Assembly: GCA_016630955.3 (NCBI GenBank) | Contig: CM049990.2 | Location: 868,001-932,000, forward strand | DNA: 64,000 bases | Origin: Didymella arachidicola | Taxonomy: Eukaryota; Ascomycota; Dothideomycetes; Pleosporales; Didymellaceae | Reading direction: 5' to 3' | Shown: positions 34,780 through 46,849 of the stretch, piece after piece | Position numbering within the stretch: the stretch's first letter is position 1 | Layout: the number at the start of each line of letters is the position of its first letter | Position numbers and translations under genes: made by a program | The notes under the pieces: model-generated | What the model was told of the DNA's origin: nothing | What the model saw: only the letters and a program-made list of their open reading frames with translations | Database searches by the model: none

Positions 34780-36371
34780 TCACCTCGGCCCCCTGCGACC
34801 ATGCTTTGCGATTAAGCTCCTCGACTCGCCGCAGAGCCAAATATGCGGCCCCGCTTCTCCGTCCTCAAGACCATGCTGATTGATGGCGTGCTCGATCTGG
34901 CGGGCTCGCGCACGATTTGAGCTCAGCGTCGTGATGCCCTCCGCCCAGCCATAGAAGAATATCGAAGCGTTCAACGGACTCATCTCCTGGAGACAATCAG
35001 TATACTGTACGACACTATCGACAGTGCTCAGTTACTTACTTGTTGTAAACTGTGTGCTACACCGGGGAGCCTCTCAACGAGCGTGTCGATGTTGCTCGGC
35101 ACCACACGTATGGGTAGCGTGAAGCCGGCAGGGACAGGGTGATCGGACATGGCAGCCCACTCTGCGACAAGCTCCTCGGAAGAGCGACCCTGGCGATCGC
35201 CTTGAGCGATGAGCAGATGGCATCTCCGCTTCTCTTCGTCGGTCGCGAGCGTGTCGACGATAAGGCTCATCTGATTTGCTGCTTCTTGCGTGCAGACCAT
35301 CGAGTGCGAGCCAATGGCAGGGTACAGATGGGTCGGCAGGAGATTCTCGCCAGCTTCTTCCTTTATCTGAGCTCGGACTTCCGCGGGGTACCAATCGAGG
35401 ATGGGGCACGGCTTGTGGGAAATGTCAGAGATCAAGGCGAGGAGAATAGTGCAGTCGATGTTCAGTGTGTCGGACAACGCACGGGTCCTGTCCACCAATA
35501 GTTCATCCAAAACGGCCTGCAGGGGCTGTGCAGGTGGTATGTCCTCAGCACACTGTACGATCGCACCAGTAGCCTGGATCTTTGCGATGATGATATCCAT
35601 CTCTTTCATCTTCCCAGCAGTGATGCGTGTGAGCACAAAGCGCACCTTTGGCGGTCGCCCTCGCACTGGGTTCGCTTGCGCAGCTCGTGCAAGCTCGCGA
35701 GCGTTTTTAACAACGTCGACCTGGTCTTCATCATCTTCATCCTGCCAGTCAGTCGGCCGCATGGAGGAATCCAGCGTATCTTCGTCTGAGTCTGAGTCGT
35801 TAACCCATCCCAACTTCGCAAGGTCGAAGATGATCCGCTTCTCAGATACAGTTGATACACGTATCCACTCCCTGCCTTCATCCGCGACTATGTCAACGAG
35901 CGCAGCAGTCTTACCCTTTCCAACGCCCCCTTTGCCCAGACTCAGACCTTTGAGGGTACGTTTTCCAGCTGGCGCTTTGTGTCGATCCCAAAAATAGTAT
36001 TTGCGAAAGGCTTGGAGCCCACGCGATCGTTTAGCAGCGCCCCACAAAGCCTCATAGTAGGTCAGGTTTGACGAGACGATGAAGTGGCGGACCTTCTCCT
36101 TGGTTTTACCGGAGTTGACGATCTTCTTGAGGAAGGCCAGCTCGTTCTTGAAGTCATTGCGCAGATTCCTGTACTCGACGGGTTGCTGTACCCTGGTGAC
36201 GTTCTGCCGCTCGATGACTGCTTCGACATACTGCCCTACCTCCTCGTAAAGGGTTGTGCAACGGTCAATGAGATTCTGGACAGTAGCGTCGAGGTCTTCG
36301 TTGTGGGTGCTGGTGCTCGCTGAATCTGCAAGGTCCAAATTGCCGAAATCCGATGATATTGATTCGGTCAT
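34780..36371 (-). CDS. DUF1308 family protein (C7orf25 homologue)
   Basis: Conserved eukaryotic protein of unknown biochemical function. Exons 36371-35040 and 34986-34780 encode 512 aa. The N-terminal helical part (residues 1-110) leads to LTYYEALWGAAKRSRGL, the usual start of the DUF1308 core. An acidic low-complexity insert (DSDSDEDTLD, DEDDEDQVDV) sits mid-protein. The C-terminal domain has KVRFVLTRITAGK, LNIDCTILLALISDISH and, in exon 2, SIFFYGWAEGITTLSSNRA and EDGEAGPHIWLCGE. The first intron is 53 nt, phase 0. The end is uncertain: the terminal AGG-TGA overlaps a good donor (GTGAGT), and a 58-nt intron with GCTGAC branch and CGCAG acceptor would replace the last residue with a short tail ending in TAG. 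No membrane or secretion signal. Confidence 0.87.
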
Positions 36372-36909
36372 GGTGATTGAAGTTAACTGGAAATTGCACC
36401 TTTTGTGTGTTTACAGGAACACTTCCGAGCTTGGAGTAATCCACAACTGATGCGGCGGGTTGCGAATGAGCTTGGAGAAGTGACGAGTCCAGGATCTGAA
36501 CCTAGTTTTACGGCCTTGAGGGTTCGGTAAATAGTACAAGAGAAAACTGAAGTGTGCGTTTGCTCAGGGAAACTTGATATTGAAAGGAAAGTGACCGTTC
36601 TGTGCAAGAGCCATTGAGTCGTTTGAGTCACGCTGTTTTGGAAGGTTCGATGTCGTTCTTTCTTCACCTGTAGCCAACTGCTGCCTGTGCCTGTTGTCAA
36701 GCAAGGCAAAGATCTGGCGTTGACGTGGAGCTGAGCCAAGTACGAATAGGTGATTCCCTGGTCATTGAACTTACCAAACTGTCGCGTGCACGTTGCAGCT
36801 CTTGGTCCCCAGATTCATCGAACGTCTTGGCGCGGCACGCGGGGTTGGTTGCCGCAATTCACCCTCCATAACTCACCGCGCCGAAAGCCAGAGCACCCCA
36901 CACTTTACA
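36372..36909. other. Divergent promoter region
   Basis: Between the starts of the DUF1308 gene (minus) and SRP21 (plus). No gene seen. Confidence 0.4.
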
Positions 36910-37463
36910 ATGCCGTATCTCAAGACCAGTACCGAATGGTACGAGCAGTCCTCACTCCTGCTGAAGGCCCGGCCAACAAGTGTATGGTTCCAATTGCCGC
37001 GATCGGTCTCACCTTTGCTTACTCAGAACAGACACGCATCACATCCAAATACACCGTCCTGAAGCCCTCCGCCTCAAAGATTAAGAAACGGGAAAAGTAC
37101 CTCGCCAAGCAAACAGCAAAGCCCGCAGAACAGTCGCGCACGTCGTCGCCGCCGCCACAATCGAATCCCACCGATGTCACAGCAACCTTCGTTTTGAAGA
37201 CATACGACCCCGTATCAGGCACGTGCTTGCAGTACGAGACGACAAAAGGCGCCGAGGTTGGGCGGCTTGTCAACAGTCTTGGGAGGCTAGGGCGGCAAAT
37301 GGCGGCGTTACCGGAGGCCATTGACGACCTGAGCGCACCAGAGGATGCTGGTGTTGCGACACCAGGTGTGGACGAGGCGGGCCATGTCAAGATGGGCGGT
37401 GTGCCGGTACCGGCAGTTGTAGGGACGGGAGGTGGGAAGAAGAAGAAGAAGGGCAAGAAATGA
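36910..37463 (+). CDS. SRP21: Signal recognition particle subunit SRP21 (SRP9 family)
   Basis: Predicted Alu-domain component of the cytosolic signal recognition particle. Exons 36910-36981 and 37032-37463 encode 167 aa. The SRP9-21 domain begins MPYLKTSTEWYEQSSLLLKA and continues after the intron with TRITSKYTVLK. A Ser/Pro-rich insert follows, then TFVLKTYDPVSGTCLQY and KGAEVGRLVNSLGRLGRQM. A Gly/Lys-rich basic tail (GGGKKKKKGKK) closes the protein, suitable for RNA contact. The 50-nt intron is phase 0, placed after RPTS. Length and layout match fungal SRP21, which is longer than animal SRP9. Confidence 0.92.
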
Positions 37464-38565
37464 GGAACAGACTGGGCTGAGGAAGAGCAGCATCTGGAGG
37501 CCTGGTGGCGCTGAGGTGCCCTTCACACGCCACGTAGCCCGTCAAGAGGCATACGTGCGGAAGGAATTTGGAGAAGAATTGTGAATATCAGAGCTGGAAA
37601 CACATCATCACCCGGGATCATAGCGCGGCGCAGCTGGTCGAAGATACCCTGGGTCGCTCAACCCAAAACCAGAAGAGAACACCACAGAGCCTCTCTCACC
37701 ATGCTTACGCGATGATTCATGTGGATCTGCTATTTCTTCCATGGCTGCTCAGTAGCGTGCAGGTGCATTCATACGAGCGTGAACATTGGTGATCGCTATT
37801 CCCCCTTCCTATCGATGGGTGATTAGATGCTGCACCAATCTTCGATGATGGCTGTTCAAACAGTTCCCTAAGCTTCAGGAAGTTCCACCGGACCTTTCAT
37901 GTCGTGAGCTCATGTGTTCCACGAAGCAGAGCTGGCAAGAAGTGAAGGAATTAAACCAACACCAAGTACGCTAACATCTATTCTTGAGTTCAAAGCCTGG
38001 CACTGCTAAGTACATCGACAAGTATTTATTGAGCTCACCCAATCAGGCGATTATTGTTCTTCACCTCATAAGAATGGCCATGTAGTGATGCACCATCCTC
38101 TACCGCCTCCAAAAGTCCCACTTATTACCCCATAGCTCTGCCCTAACAACACGAGAACTACCCACCCGGCATGCCGAGGGGATGTCGTCTCATATGGAGG
38201 ACCTCCTGCGTAGCCCCAAAAATGACAGTGTCAAGATCAAAGAAAATGACTGGGTGGTTGTTTGCGGCGGCGCGAGGACGAACAGGGGGGGGGGATGAGT
38301 GGTTGAATGTCAAACGAACGAGGAAATGCAGGAGCAAGCGAAGAGAAGACGACAGGCGGGATTTTTTTGAGAGATGATTAAGAGCATCAGTACCAGCTCG
38401 GTGAAACGTGATGAATGCAGTTTGAAAGTTAGAAGCGATGATCACTCGCCGCTGACGATGATAACGCGAAAAGACAGGTATAACAAAAAAGCGAGGTCGA
38501 GCAGATATCGCTTTTGTCGCTGCAAATCTTTCGCTTTGCTTCATAACACCCTGCTTCACAGCATC
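37464..38565. other. Convergent spacer with a poly-G tract
   Basis: About 1.1 kb between the ends of SRP21 and the GH31 gene, with no gene seen. It includes a run of ten G at 38285-38294. Confidence 0.4.
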
Positions 38566-41500
38566 TTACAAAGCTAACCATGCGGCGCCCGCAATCGCGC
38601 CGACGAGTGCACCTACGCCGTTCCTCGCCGCCGCGCCCTCAAACTGCGGCGGACTTCTTCCTCCAGTATAGTTTCCACTCGTGCTATTGAACCTCACACT
38701 GTACTCGCCCGTCAGCGGCACGGGACCTTGCAGCGTCTGCTGCCCGCCGGCGCCCAGCAGCGTGATGTTCTTAACCTGGAGATCGGTCGCGTAGCCAAAC
38801 GAGCCAGTCATGCTGAAGACGCCATCATCGTACTCGAAAGCAATCTCGCTCACGCCGTCCTGCTCGATACTATCGCCGTCGTCGAGGTACAAAGTGCCGG
38901 AAGCCTGGTTGGTGCTGTTCGGCGCGATCCAGAGCACGAAGTCCTGCTTGCGAAGTTCTGTGGTGGTGTTTGCGGAGCTGGCGCGCAGAGGAAAGATCGC
39001 ACCGCCCCGGATGTGTAAGGGGATGCTGTCGAAGCCCACGTCGGTGAGGTTGATCCAGGACCCTGTCCCGTTCATTTGCTCAAGAGTCCACCAGTCGTAG
39101 AATACGCCGCGGGGTAGGTAGATGCTGACGCTCGTGCTGTTCTCGTCTAGCACAGGCGACACGAGGATATCGTCGCCGTAGAAGAATTGGTGCTCTATCG
39201 AGAACGTCGTGGGGTCGGATGGGTAGTGAAAGAAGAGGGGGTTCAGGAGCGGAACGCCCGTGGAGGATTGGCGGTGGAACGCTGTGTAGATATAGTCAAG
39301 GAGGCGGTAGCGGACGTTGAGGGCGTTGCGGGCGGCAGCCTGCGTGAGCGGCCAGCGGTAGAATTCTTGGAAAATAGATGTGTCGCCTGCGTGATTGCGC
39401 ATGAAGGGGTAGAAGGCGCCGAGCATAGCCCAGCGCGCGCATAGAGTTTCCGTGGTGTTGCCCGCGAAGCCGCAGATGTCGGGTCCGACCATGGGGATTT
39501 GATAGATGGACGCGAAGTTCAGGATGCCGGCGATGCTAAAGCGGTACTGCTCCCAGGTGCTGACGTTATCGCCGAGCCACTTTCCAACGTACTTGCCGAG
39601 ACCGACGAACTGATTGTATCTTAGCGGAGAACATATCCGATCGACAGTGTACTTGCCGTAGAGCGAGTTATCAAGAACGGACGGCGCTCAGGGCGACGCT
39701 GCAACATAGACTCCCTTGAGGCGATGGACATGAGCGATCCCCAGAAGTTGTGGGTATCGTAGTGGTAAGAACCATCGTGGTTGCGAATATCAGTATCCAT
39801 GGTCTTGTTACTGATAGACCCGGCAGCATTCTGGATCTCATAGCTAGGGTTGATGAGATTACGGCCAGGCAAACCAAGCCGCGGTGTGGTCTGGTTGGAC
39901 TGTCGACCAGCCAGAGAGTGTCTGGGCATGTTCAACTTCTTGTTGAATTTCCGGGACTGCAGCGAGCGCTTGGTAGCATTGGTGTTTGCGCCTGGCTGCA
40001 GGCTAGTAGGGAAGCCAGGGATCACGCGACCAGGGCCACCAGGGCGGACTGGCGGTGGCTCAGGAGGGTTTTTGGATTCTTCGGAGTAGGCCACTGGGTC
40101 GGAGCAAGGATAAGGGCAGAAGTTTGCAGGCTTGCTGCTGGTTAGACGCCGTAAGGTCAACAAGTGGGACTGTACGTACCTCGTTCATATCGTTCCAGAG
40201 ACCGTCAATGTCGACTCCTGTAGCAGGGTCAAAAAACTGCTCAAACTGGCTGTTCCAGTAGCTTTGAGTGTTAGGATGAAACCAATCGGGGAAGACAGTA
40301 GGACCAGGCCAAACAGCTCCTTGATATTCGCTGCCATTCTCGCGAACCTGCCAGACATTCTGCTCAACACCTTCGTTGTACACATCATTATCACCCGCCC
40401 AGACAGCAGAGTTGACCATGACGATGTAATGCTGCTGGCGCTCATGCAGGTAGGAGACCATATCACGAACCAGTTCCAGTGGATAGCGTTCCGGGTCCAG
40501 AGTGAACAGGCGCCGAAGCTCCATGTAGTCGATATCAGTCCACATGACCTCTAAGGGGATGTTCGCCTGCGTGTAATTGGCCACAACTTCGGCGACCTCC
40601 CATACATCGCGGTATCCGTATTTGCATTGATGGAACCCGAATCCCCAGTAAGGCATCATAGCAGGGGTTCCACTCAATGCAGAGTACTGAACGGCGACCT
40701 CCTTGGGCGAAGGACCGGCTAGGAAGTACATATCAATGATACCTCCTAGAGTGTTGTACTCAAGAAACTGCTCATCAGTGTTGTCGATCTTGATGTCCAT
40801 ACCCTGAGAGCTGGCGAGGAAGACACCGTGAGTCCCATTCTCCCCACGGTGATCGAAGTAGATGGGGTGAGATCCGTACAAGTTGGTTCCTGGCGGTGTA
40901 CCGTAAGCATCGCGGTTCCACAGCTGTTCATAATCAGTTTACTGCGATTCTGGGAGAAAGCAGTCATGGCTTACAGTGCGAGTGTAGTTTGTCGTGTTCA
41001 GATGAAAATCATCAGTAGACTCCCCCAGGCCGTACAGGTTCGGAAACTCAGGTAGTTTCGTCCTGAGACGAAGGTATTGAGACTCAAAAACAAGGCTTGC
41101 TGCTGAAGTGTCGAAGAGGGTTTCGTTTGTATTCTTCCGAGTGATGGCAAAGGAGAAGGGATTGTCCGTATGAGAGAAGATTAGTGCAGATTCCGCAGGG
41201 TCCAGGCCATCATCGCTTTGGGGTCGAGGCCAGACGGTCTCCTGAATCTGAAAGACTTGCTCAGCGGCATCGTAGATCTTAACATGCAGTCTGTTCTCTA
41301 AAAAGGTCGTCAGCAGGGTTGTAACGCTTGGCTGACAACAAGCGTACCGGTTTGGTATTCGACCTCCAATTTGAGATCAATCAAATCGCTGCCGTAGACA
41401 TTGCAGGCTGGACCGGCAAGTGCAAGATCAGCAGTGATTTTACCTCCAAAATCTTGCACATTGCTTGCGGTGTATCCAGGGCAGTCATCAATTGAACCGC

Positions 41501-41579
41501 TCCCAGTTTGTCTCTGGGCTAACGATGTAGCCAGAGATGGCAGGGCTGACCCAAGGAGAAGGAGACCTTTGGCGAGCAT
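38566..41579 (-). CDS. Secreted GH31 alpha-glucosidase, probably GPI-anchored
   Basis: Predicted exo-acting alpha-glucosidase cleaving maltooligosaccharides or starch ends. Five exons (41579-41348, 41297-40975, 40923-40180, 40130-39657, 39609-38566) encode 938 aa. After a signal peptide (about 1-18) come the N-terminal beta-sandwich, then the barrel. The nucleophile is Asp430 in GLWNDMNEP and the acid/base Asp605 in GKWLGDN. A Pro/Asn-rich loop (about 450-520) interrupts the barrel, as in fungal relatives. The last residues (GVGALVGAIAGAAWLAL) are hydrophobic after small residues, a GPI-attachment pattern. Two splice sites are unusual: intron 3 ends in AAG (two nearer CAGs are out of frame), and intron 4 is GC-AG with donor GCAAGT, joining TRST to FVGLGKY. 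A TATAAATA box lies upstream. Confidence 0.92.
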
Positions 41580-42580
41580 CTTTGATGATGCTCAACTGTA
41601 ACTCAAAGATGTGAAGTCTTCATGGTCGAGGGGAACGTACTGTTATTTATACCTCACATGCTGAGCATGCGAGATGATGCGGTCCGACATACACTGCAAG
41701 CCAGTGGCACGGATGATCATGTAAACCAAGACGTTAGAAGCTCCTCACGATGTACCAAGCCTTGCTCCCCGCAATTCCGGTCGTCATGGAGGCAGATGTA
41801 CATGTCTTGGCATTACTGCAGCGGATTCGCCAAACAGGTTACATGGCGGGGTCGACATGCGCTTCGTGCAAGGTTTGGTGCTTGTACTTTCGGGGCTGTA
41901 CCCGTATGGAGACAATACTTGTGTGGAGAAGGCGGGCCACAAAATACTGAAGGAGTTGTGGAGGAAACAAAAGTCAATGTTCTGTTCCAAGTGCGTAGTT
42001 GGCGCCAGTTGCAATCGTCAATTGGATGGATCTCGGGCCGCTAAAGGTGTCCAACATCGCTGATTTGTCTGCCCCCGGTCCGAGAGCGCTCGTGTCAACG
42101 TTCGACAGTCGTGTTTCCGAGAAGTGACAAGAGCGGAGAAGAAGTCACGATGGCACTGAAGAGGTCTACCGGCAATGTTTCCAGAGATCGAGTCTCGAAT
42201 CCGACCCGCTAGTACGGATGTTCGATGAGCCTGCACCTCGCCCAGCCTATATGATGACTAACAACGCCGTCGACCTAATACAGTAGAGTTCTCTGGATTT
42301 CTTGACGGTCGATGTGCCATTATACGATAACAAGTCTGAGGGAACGCTGCTGTCATATCAGTGATATCAGAGCTGGAGTCTCTGCACCTGTTCACTTTGT
42401 GCACGTCTTACCGCGTGGAAAGAGTCAAAAGTGGAATGTCACAACAAAATAGTAACAGTGACGGAGGACATGGCGCTTTCCGTTCCGGGCATTAGCGCGT
42501 TTTGTCTTCAGAAATCGCGACCGAGCAACTCCAAGTCGCAGAGCATCACTGCTCGCGCCAATCTCTCCACACCCACCACA
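41580..42580. other. Divergent promoter region
   Basis: Between the starts of the GH31 gene and PRP19. No gene seen apart from the TATA box listed separately. Confidence 0.4.
41644..41651 (-). promoter_or_regulatory. TATA box of the GH31 gene
   Basis: The minus strand reads TATAAATA about 65 bases upstream of the ATG at 41579. Confidence 0.5.
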
Positions 42581-44045
42581 ATGCTTTGCGCCATATCTGG
42601 AGAAGCTCCACGGGAACCCGTCGCGTCGCGCAAGAGCGGCAATGTTTTCGAGAAGCGCCTGATTGAGGCGCACATCGCTGAAAACCACACCGATCCTGTC
42701 ACTGGCGAAGACCTCTCCGTCGAGGATCTGATCGAGCTCAAATCGCCGCAAGTCGTCAGCCCACGGCCACCGAACCTCACCTCAATTCCTGCGCTTCTCA
42801 GCGCCTTCCAGAATGAGTGGGACGCCATTGTACTCGAGACACACACCCTCAAGCAACAGCTGGCACAGACACGACAGGAGCTGAGCACAGCGCTGTACCA
42901 GAACGATGCAGCGACGCGTGTGGTCGCACGACTGACGCGTGAGAGGGACGAGGCGCGGGAGGCGCTCTCGAACGTGACCATTAGCGGCGGCAGCAATGGC
43001 GATGCCATGCAGGTCGACGGCCAGGCGCTGTCTGAAGAGCTTGTCGCCAAGGTGGACGAGACACAACAACAGTGCGTACACTTCCAGAGATTGAGGAATT
43101 ATACTAACATGACACAGGCTGTTCGCGACACGCCGAAAGCGTCCTGTTCCCGAGGGCTGGGCTACCGGCGAAGATGTCTCCGCGTTCGACGTTACCTCTT
43201 CTAGCGAGCCTCTCTACCCGGGAAGCAGTGCCGTATCTGTCGACGAGACAGGAGATCTGGCATTATTCGGCGGTCCGGATGGTGTCGCAGGCGTATACTC
43301 AACCTCCCAGCAAAAGGTCGTTCAGGTTCTCAAGGCAGACAGCCCCATCACGGCCACAACATGGTGGGGTTCACGTGCAGTTGTTGCAACTGCTGCCGGC
43401 ACAGTCAAAATCTTCGAGAACGGGAACGAAATCGCGCAGCTTGGCTCGCATGCTGGCGCCGTTACATCACTTTCTCTCCACCCCAGCGGCGCCATCCTGG
43501 CTTCCGGAGCTGCAGACAAGCGCGTCGCATACTACGACCTCACGACCTTCAAGACCGTGTCTCAGATCTACACCGAAGCCGACATCACGGCATCCTCGTT
43601 CCACGTTGACGGTCTCCTCTTCTTCGTTGGCAGCTCGGACGGCAAGATCCGCATCTTCGATGTCAAGACTGGCGCATCTATGGCTGAGCTTGACACTGGC
43701 TCACCGGTTGCCGCCATCTCGTTCTCTGAGAACGGCACTTGGTTCGCAGTCGCCCAGAAGGGATCAGCCCAGGTCTCCATCTGGGACATCAGGAAGCAGA
43801 ACGTCATCAAGGTGCTCGATGCTGGTAGCCCTGTCGAGAACGTCAAGTGGGACTACACCGGCCAGTTCCTTGCGGCCGCCGGATCGGGCAACATTTCGGT
43901 TCAGCAATACACGAAGGCATCAAAGACCTGGTCTGAGCCTTTGCGAAAGGCGGTACCTGCGAAGGATGTTGCGTGGGGCGCCAACGCCGGAAGCTTGGTC
44001 GCATTGACATCAGAGGGTGGTCTGAGCATTCTGAGCTCTGCATGA
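42581..44045 (+). CDS. PRP19: Pre-mRNA-processing factor 19 (U-box ubiquitin ligase)
   Basis: Core subunit of the Prp19/NTC complex needed for spliceosome activation, also acting in DNA repair. Exons 42581-43071 and 43118-44045 encode 472 aa. The U-box spans about 1-70, with CAISGEAPREPVASRKSG and HTDPVTGEDLSVEDLI. A coiled coil (FQNEWDAIVLETHTLKQQLAQ onward) for tetramerisation follows. The linker LFATRRKRPVPEGWA is created by the splice. Seven WD40 blades fill the C-terminal half, for example SGAADKRVAYYDL and GSSDGKIRIFDVKTG. The 46-nt intron has a GTGCGT donor. Length is typical. Confidence 0.95.
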
Positions 44046-44775
44046 GACGATCACGACACTCTAAGCAGGAAAGAGGCAGTAAGTAACTTGCAAGCCGACC
44101 GCCACGAGAAGCGCAGCGATTGGGGAAGCACAGGAGAGGATGAAGATGTAAGATTGGCGTTGAATGGCACAGCACTCAAAAGTGCAGAATGGTGCACCAA
44201 AGCTGGCATAGTATCTCAGATAGGGTCATAGGTGGTGCGGCGGCGCTTGGATCAATGTAACACAATTGGCCCAATTAGTTGGGCGACACCCTTGAAGTAC
44301 TTGACTTAAATATCACCCTCTTGAACAAAAAGTCAATTATGAAAGCTGTAGCTCAAAGTCACAGTCGAAATAATCACATAGAAGCACGTGGAAACGCAAG
44401 AAAAACGTATTGTAATGCAGAGCTCTGGCGCTCCGTGCTTTTATTTGGGAGCAGAGGGTGAGCGTGAAGCGGTGGCGTTCGGTTTGCCGAGTTGCATGGA
44501 TCGCGCCTCCATTGACGTCTGACCTAATGAGCGACCTCCAAGGTCACTTCACCACCAGACGCTCCGACGCTCTGCAGGCTCGGCACCTCCGCACGACGCT
44601 TCTGCCTGACCATCGCCGCAACACCGTCGACCTTGTTCACCCGACTGCGTCATCGGCTATGGACAACCATCTGCCCTTTGGGTATGAGCACAGACAGAAG
44701 GTGTGTAACAAAGTGGAGCGGGCGGTAATGCACGCAGCGAATTTAGCTGACAACGCCTCGTAGCGCTCGCATGAT
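44046..44775. other. Spacer upstream of the RING gene
   Basis: No gene seen. It holds the 3' UTR of PRP19 and the promoter of the RING-domain gene. Confidence 0.35.
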
Positions 44776-46353
44776 ATGATGGAGGGCAACGCTGGGCCTG
44801 CCTGGAGTTTTGAGAATCTCGCGCCTTTCGCCCGCCTTGGAGTCCCCCGCGAGCACTCGGTACCACACCCACAGCAGCCCTCTCACAGCTCGTCGCCAAA
44901 TCCGAATTACTACCTGGCGGGGCACCGAGCACGAACGCCTGACGCCGCCACTGTGCGGGCGCGCTACTCTGCTTCACGAGAGCCTACAGCACAAGCAAAC
45001 ACTCGCACGCCCTCAGCAGGGCCGGCAAACAGAAGAGCGGAGCACTTTCCACATACAGAACAGCCTGCACAGAATATGGAGGGGGAACATGTGCTGCGTT
45101 TTGAGGGCGACGGATTCGACATGAGGAGGCCTGCGGGCTTGCAGAGCAGAGGTGAGGGGGTGGGCAGGGCTGAAGAGAGACACATGGTCGAGATTAGTGA
45201 TGGCGAGGACAACGATCTCATTTTTGTGGACGACGATGTAGGCGAGGATGGAGACGATATCGCGGCACCCAATGCTCAGGTGGAGCGGGAACAACGCAAC
45301 TCCGAGGATGTAGTTGACCTGACGGAGGAGGATGACGCACTGCCGTTCTACAACTGGGACCCACGGAATGACCGACAAGCGGACGCTTACAATCGACCAC
45401 AACCGCCTGCTGGACGCCGCCTGAATAACGATGCCCCGCGACTGCCCCGAGGAATGGACGGCATTATCAACCTCGACAACGGAGACGAAGTATGGGCAGT
45501 CGACGACGAACCTCTTGTTGAGGAGCCTTCGTCGCCCGAAGTTCAGTTTGTATCGGTACGGCGTCTCGACCCTCCCAACCGTGCTGTACCTCCACCTCGC
45601 CGCAATGATTCCGAAGGTGATGACGTTCAATTTGTGCAAGAGCGACCTTTGACGGAGCAAGAGAGAAGGGCGCGGCTGGCTGCAGCACAACATGCAGAAC
45701 TCGATCAAATCGTAGAAGTGCTGCACCGTGCAGGTGGTCACCGCCATACCTTCGCCCACCTACGAGGCCAGATCGACCAGGTCAACGCCCACATCGGCCA
45801 CCTTGCTGAAAACATGCAGCGTGGTGGTCCACAACCTCCACCTCGACTGCGCCGTGCTGGCCATATTCGCATGGGTATAGCAGGTGGAGCAGGTGCCGGA
45901 ATGTTCGTGGCACCAAACCTGAACTTCGGTATGGTTGGCTTCGACCTAGATTACGGCAGACGACGAGAAGAGCCAACCCCACCAACCTACGAAGCACCTC
46001 CAGCGGCACCAGAGGGCTTTACAAGGAGTCCAGGGGAAGATGAGGTGTTGGTCTGCCCGAATTGCGAAAGTGAGCTTTGCAAAGGTGACGACGATGTCAA
46101 AAAGCAGGTCTGGATTGCCAAGCAGTGTGGTCACGTGAGTCTCACATCATCAAGACATCAGAGGGCGCACAACTAACACAATTGGCAGATTTACTGCGGC
46201 GAATGCGCAGCGAACCGCCTCGCCAAGAAATCCGCAAAAGGCAAGGAGAAACAAGGTCCTCCCAAAACCAGACCGTTCAAGGAATGCGTCGTCGAGGGCT
46301 GTGGCAAGAAGGTTTCCAGCTCGAAGGCTATGTTCCAGGTCTTCATGCTGTAG
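44776..46353 (+). CDS. RING-finger protein with SUMO-interaction-like motifs
   Basis: Probable nuclear E3 ubiquitin ligase. Exons 44776-46134 and 46189-46353 encode 507 aa. The N-terminal 140 residues are disordered. Four acidic-flanked hydrophobic motifs resemble SUMO-interaction motifs: DLIFVDDD (about 148), VVDLTEEDD (about 179), VQFVSV (about 257) and VQFVQE (about 284). A helical segment (EQERRARLAAAQHAELDQIVEVL) precedes the RING, which starts VCPNCESELC. Its CGH-IYCGEC core is split by the intron and ends with FKECVVEGCGKK near the C-terminus. The layout resembles SUMO-targeted ligases (Slx8/Rfp group), an inference. A second ATG follows at 44779. The 54-nt intron is phase 0. Confidence 0.85.
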
Positions 46354-46849
46354 GCTACACGGCGAGTTTCCTTTCCCCGACCTAACGAATCTCCTCTATC
46401 ATATACCACTTGGGATTTGGCGTTTGTTGCATTTTGCATAGCATGGTATTTGCCAATTTTCTGGCGGGTCATGGCTAGCATAGCATAGGGAGGCGTATAT
46501 GATTTCTCTGTTCTCGGGGTAGAGCATGGGTTAGTCGCGTTCAACGGTGGTGGATGGGTAACGGTCTGGTAGATTCGGATGTGTATATACTAGCATACTG
46601 GTCTTTCCGCCTCCCGGCTTCATAGAGTTCTTGAATATTAGTCTTAAAGACAACTACGCCCAATCTGTTCTCCAAGTGCTGTGTTCTCACTCATGCGGAC
46701 CTATTGGTCTTAACATCGCTCGGCTAACCTTGCCCATCCTCGTTCAAGTCAGCCTCGGCCATCAACAAATCTCTCCCAAACCTCAGGCACCCCAGCGCCA
46801 ACCACAACAAAAACACCGTGTATCTTACTGCTCTTGCAGCCGCACCGCA
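46354..46849. other. Spacer between the RING gene and PHS1
   Basis: No gene seen. The part before 46850 is C-rich with A runs, as a fungal leader. Confidence 0.35.

Noticed and set aside
38285..38294. Run of ten G
   Set aside because: Simple homopolymer in a 3' spacer, with no further structure supporting a regulatory role.
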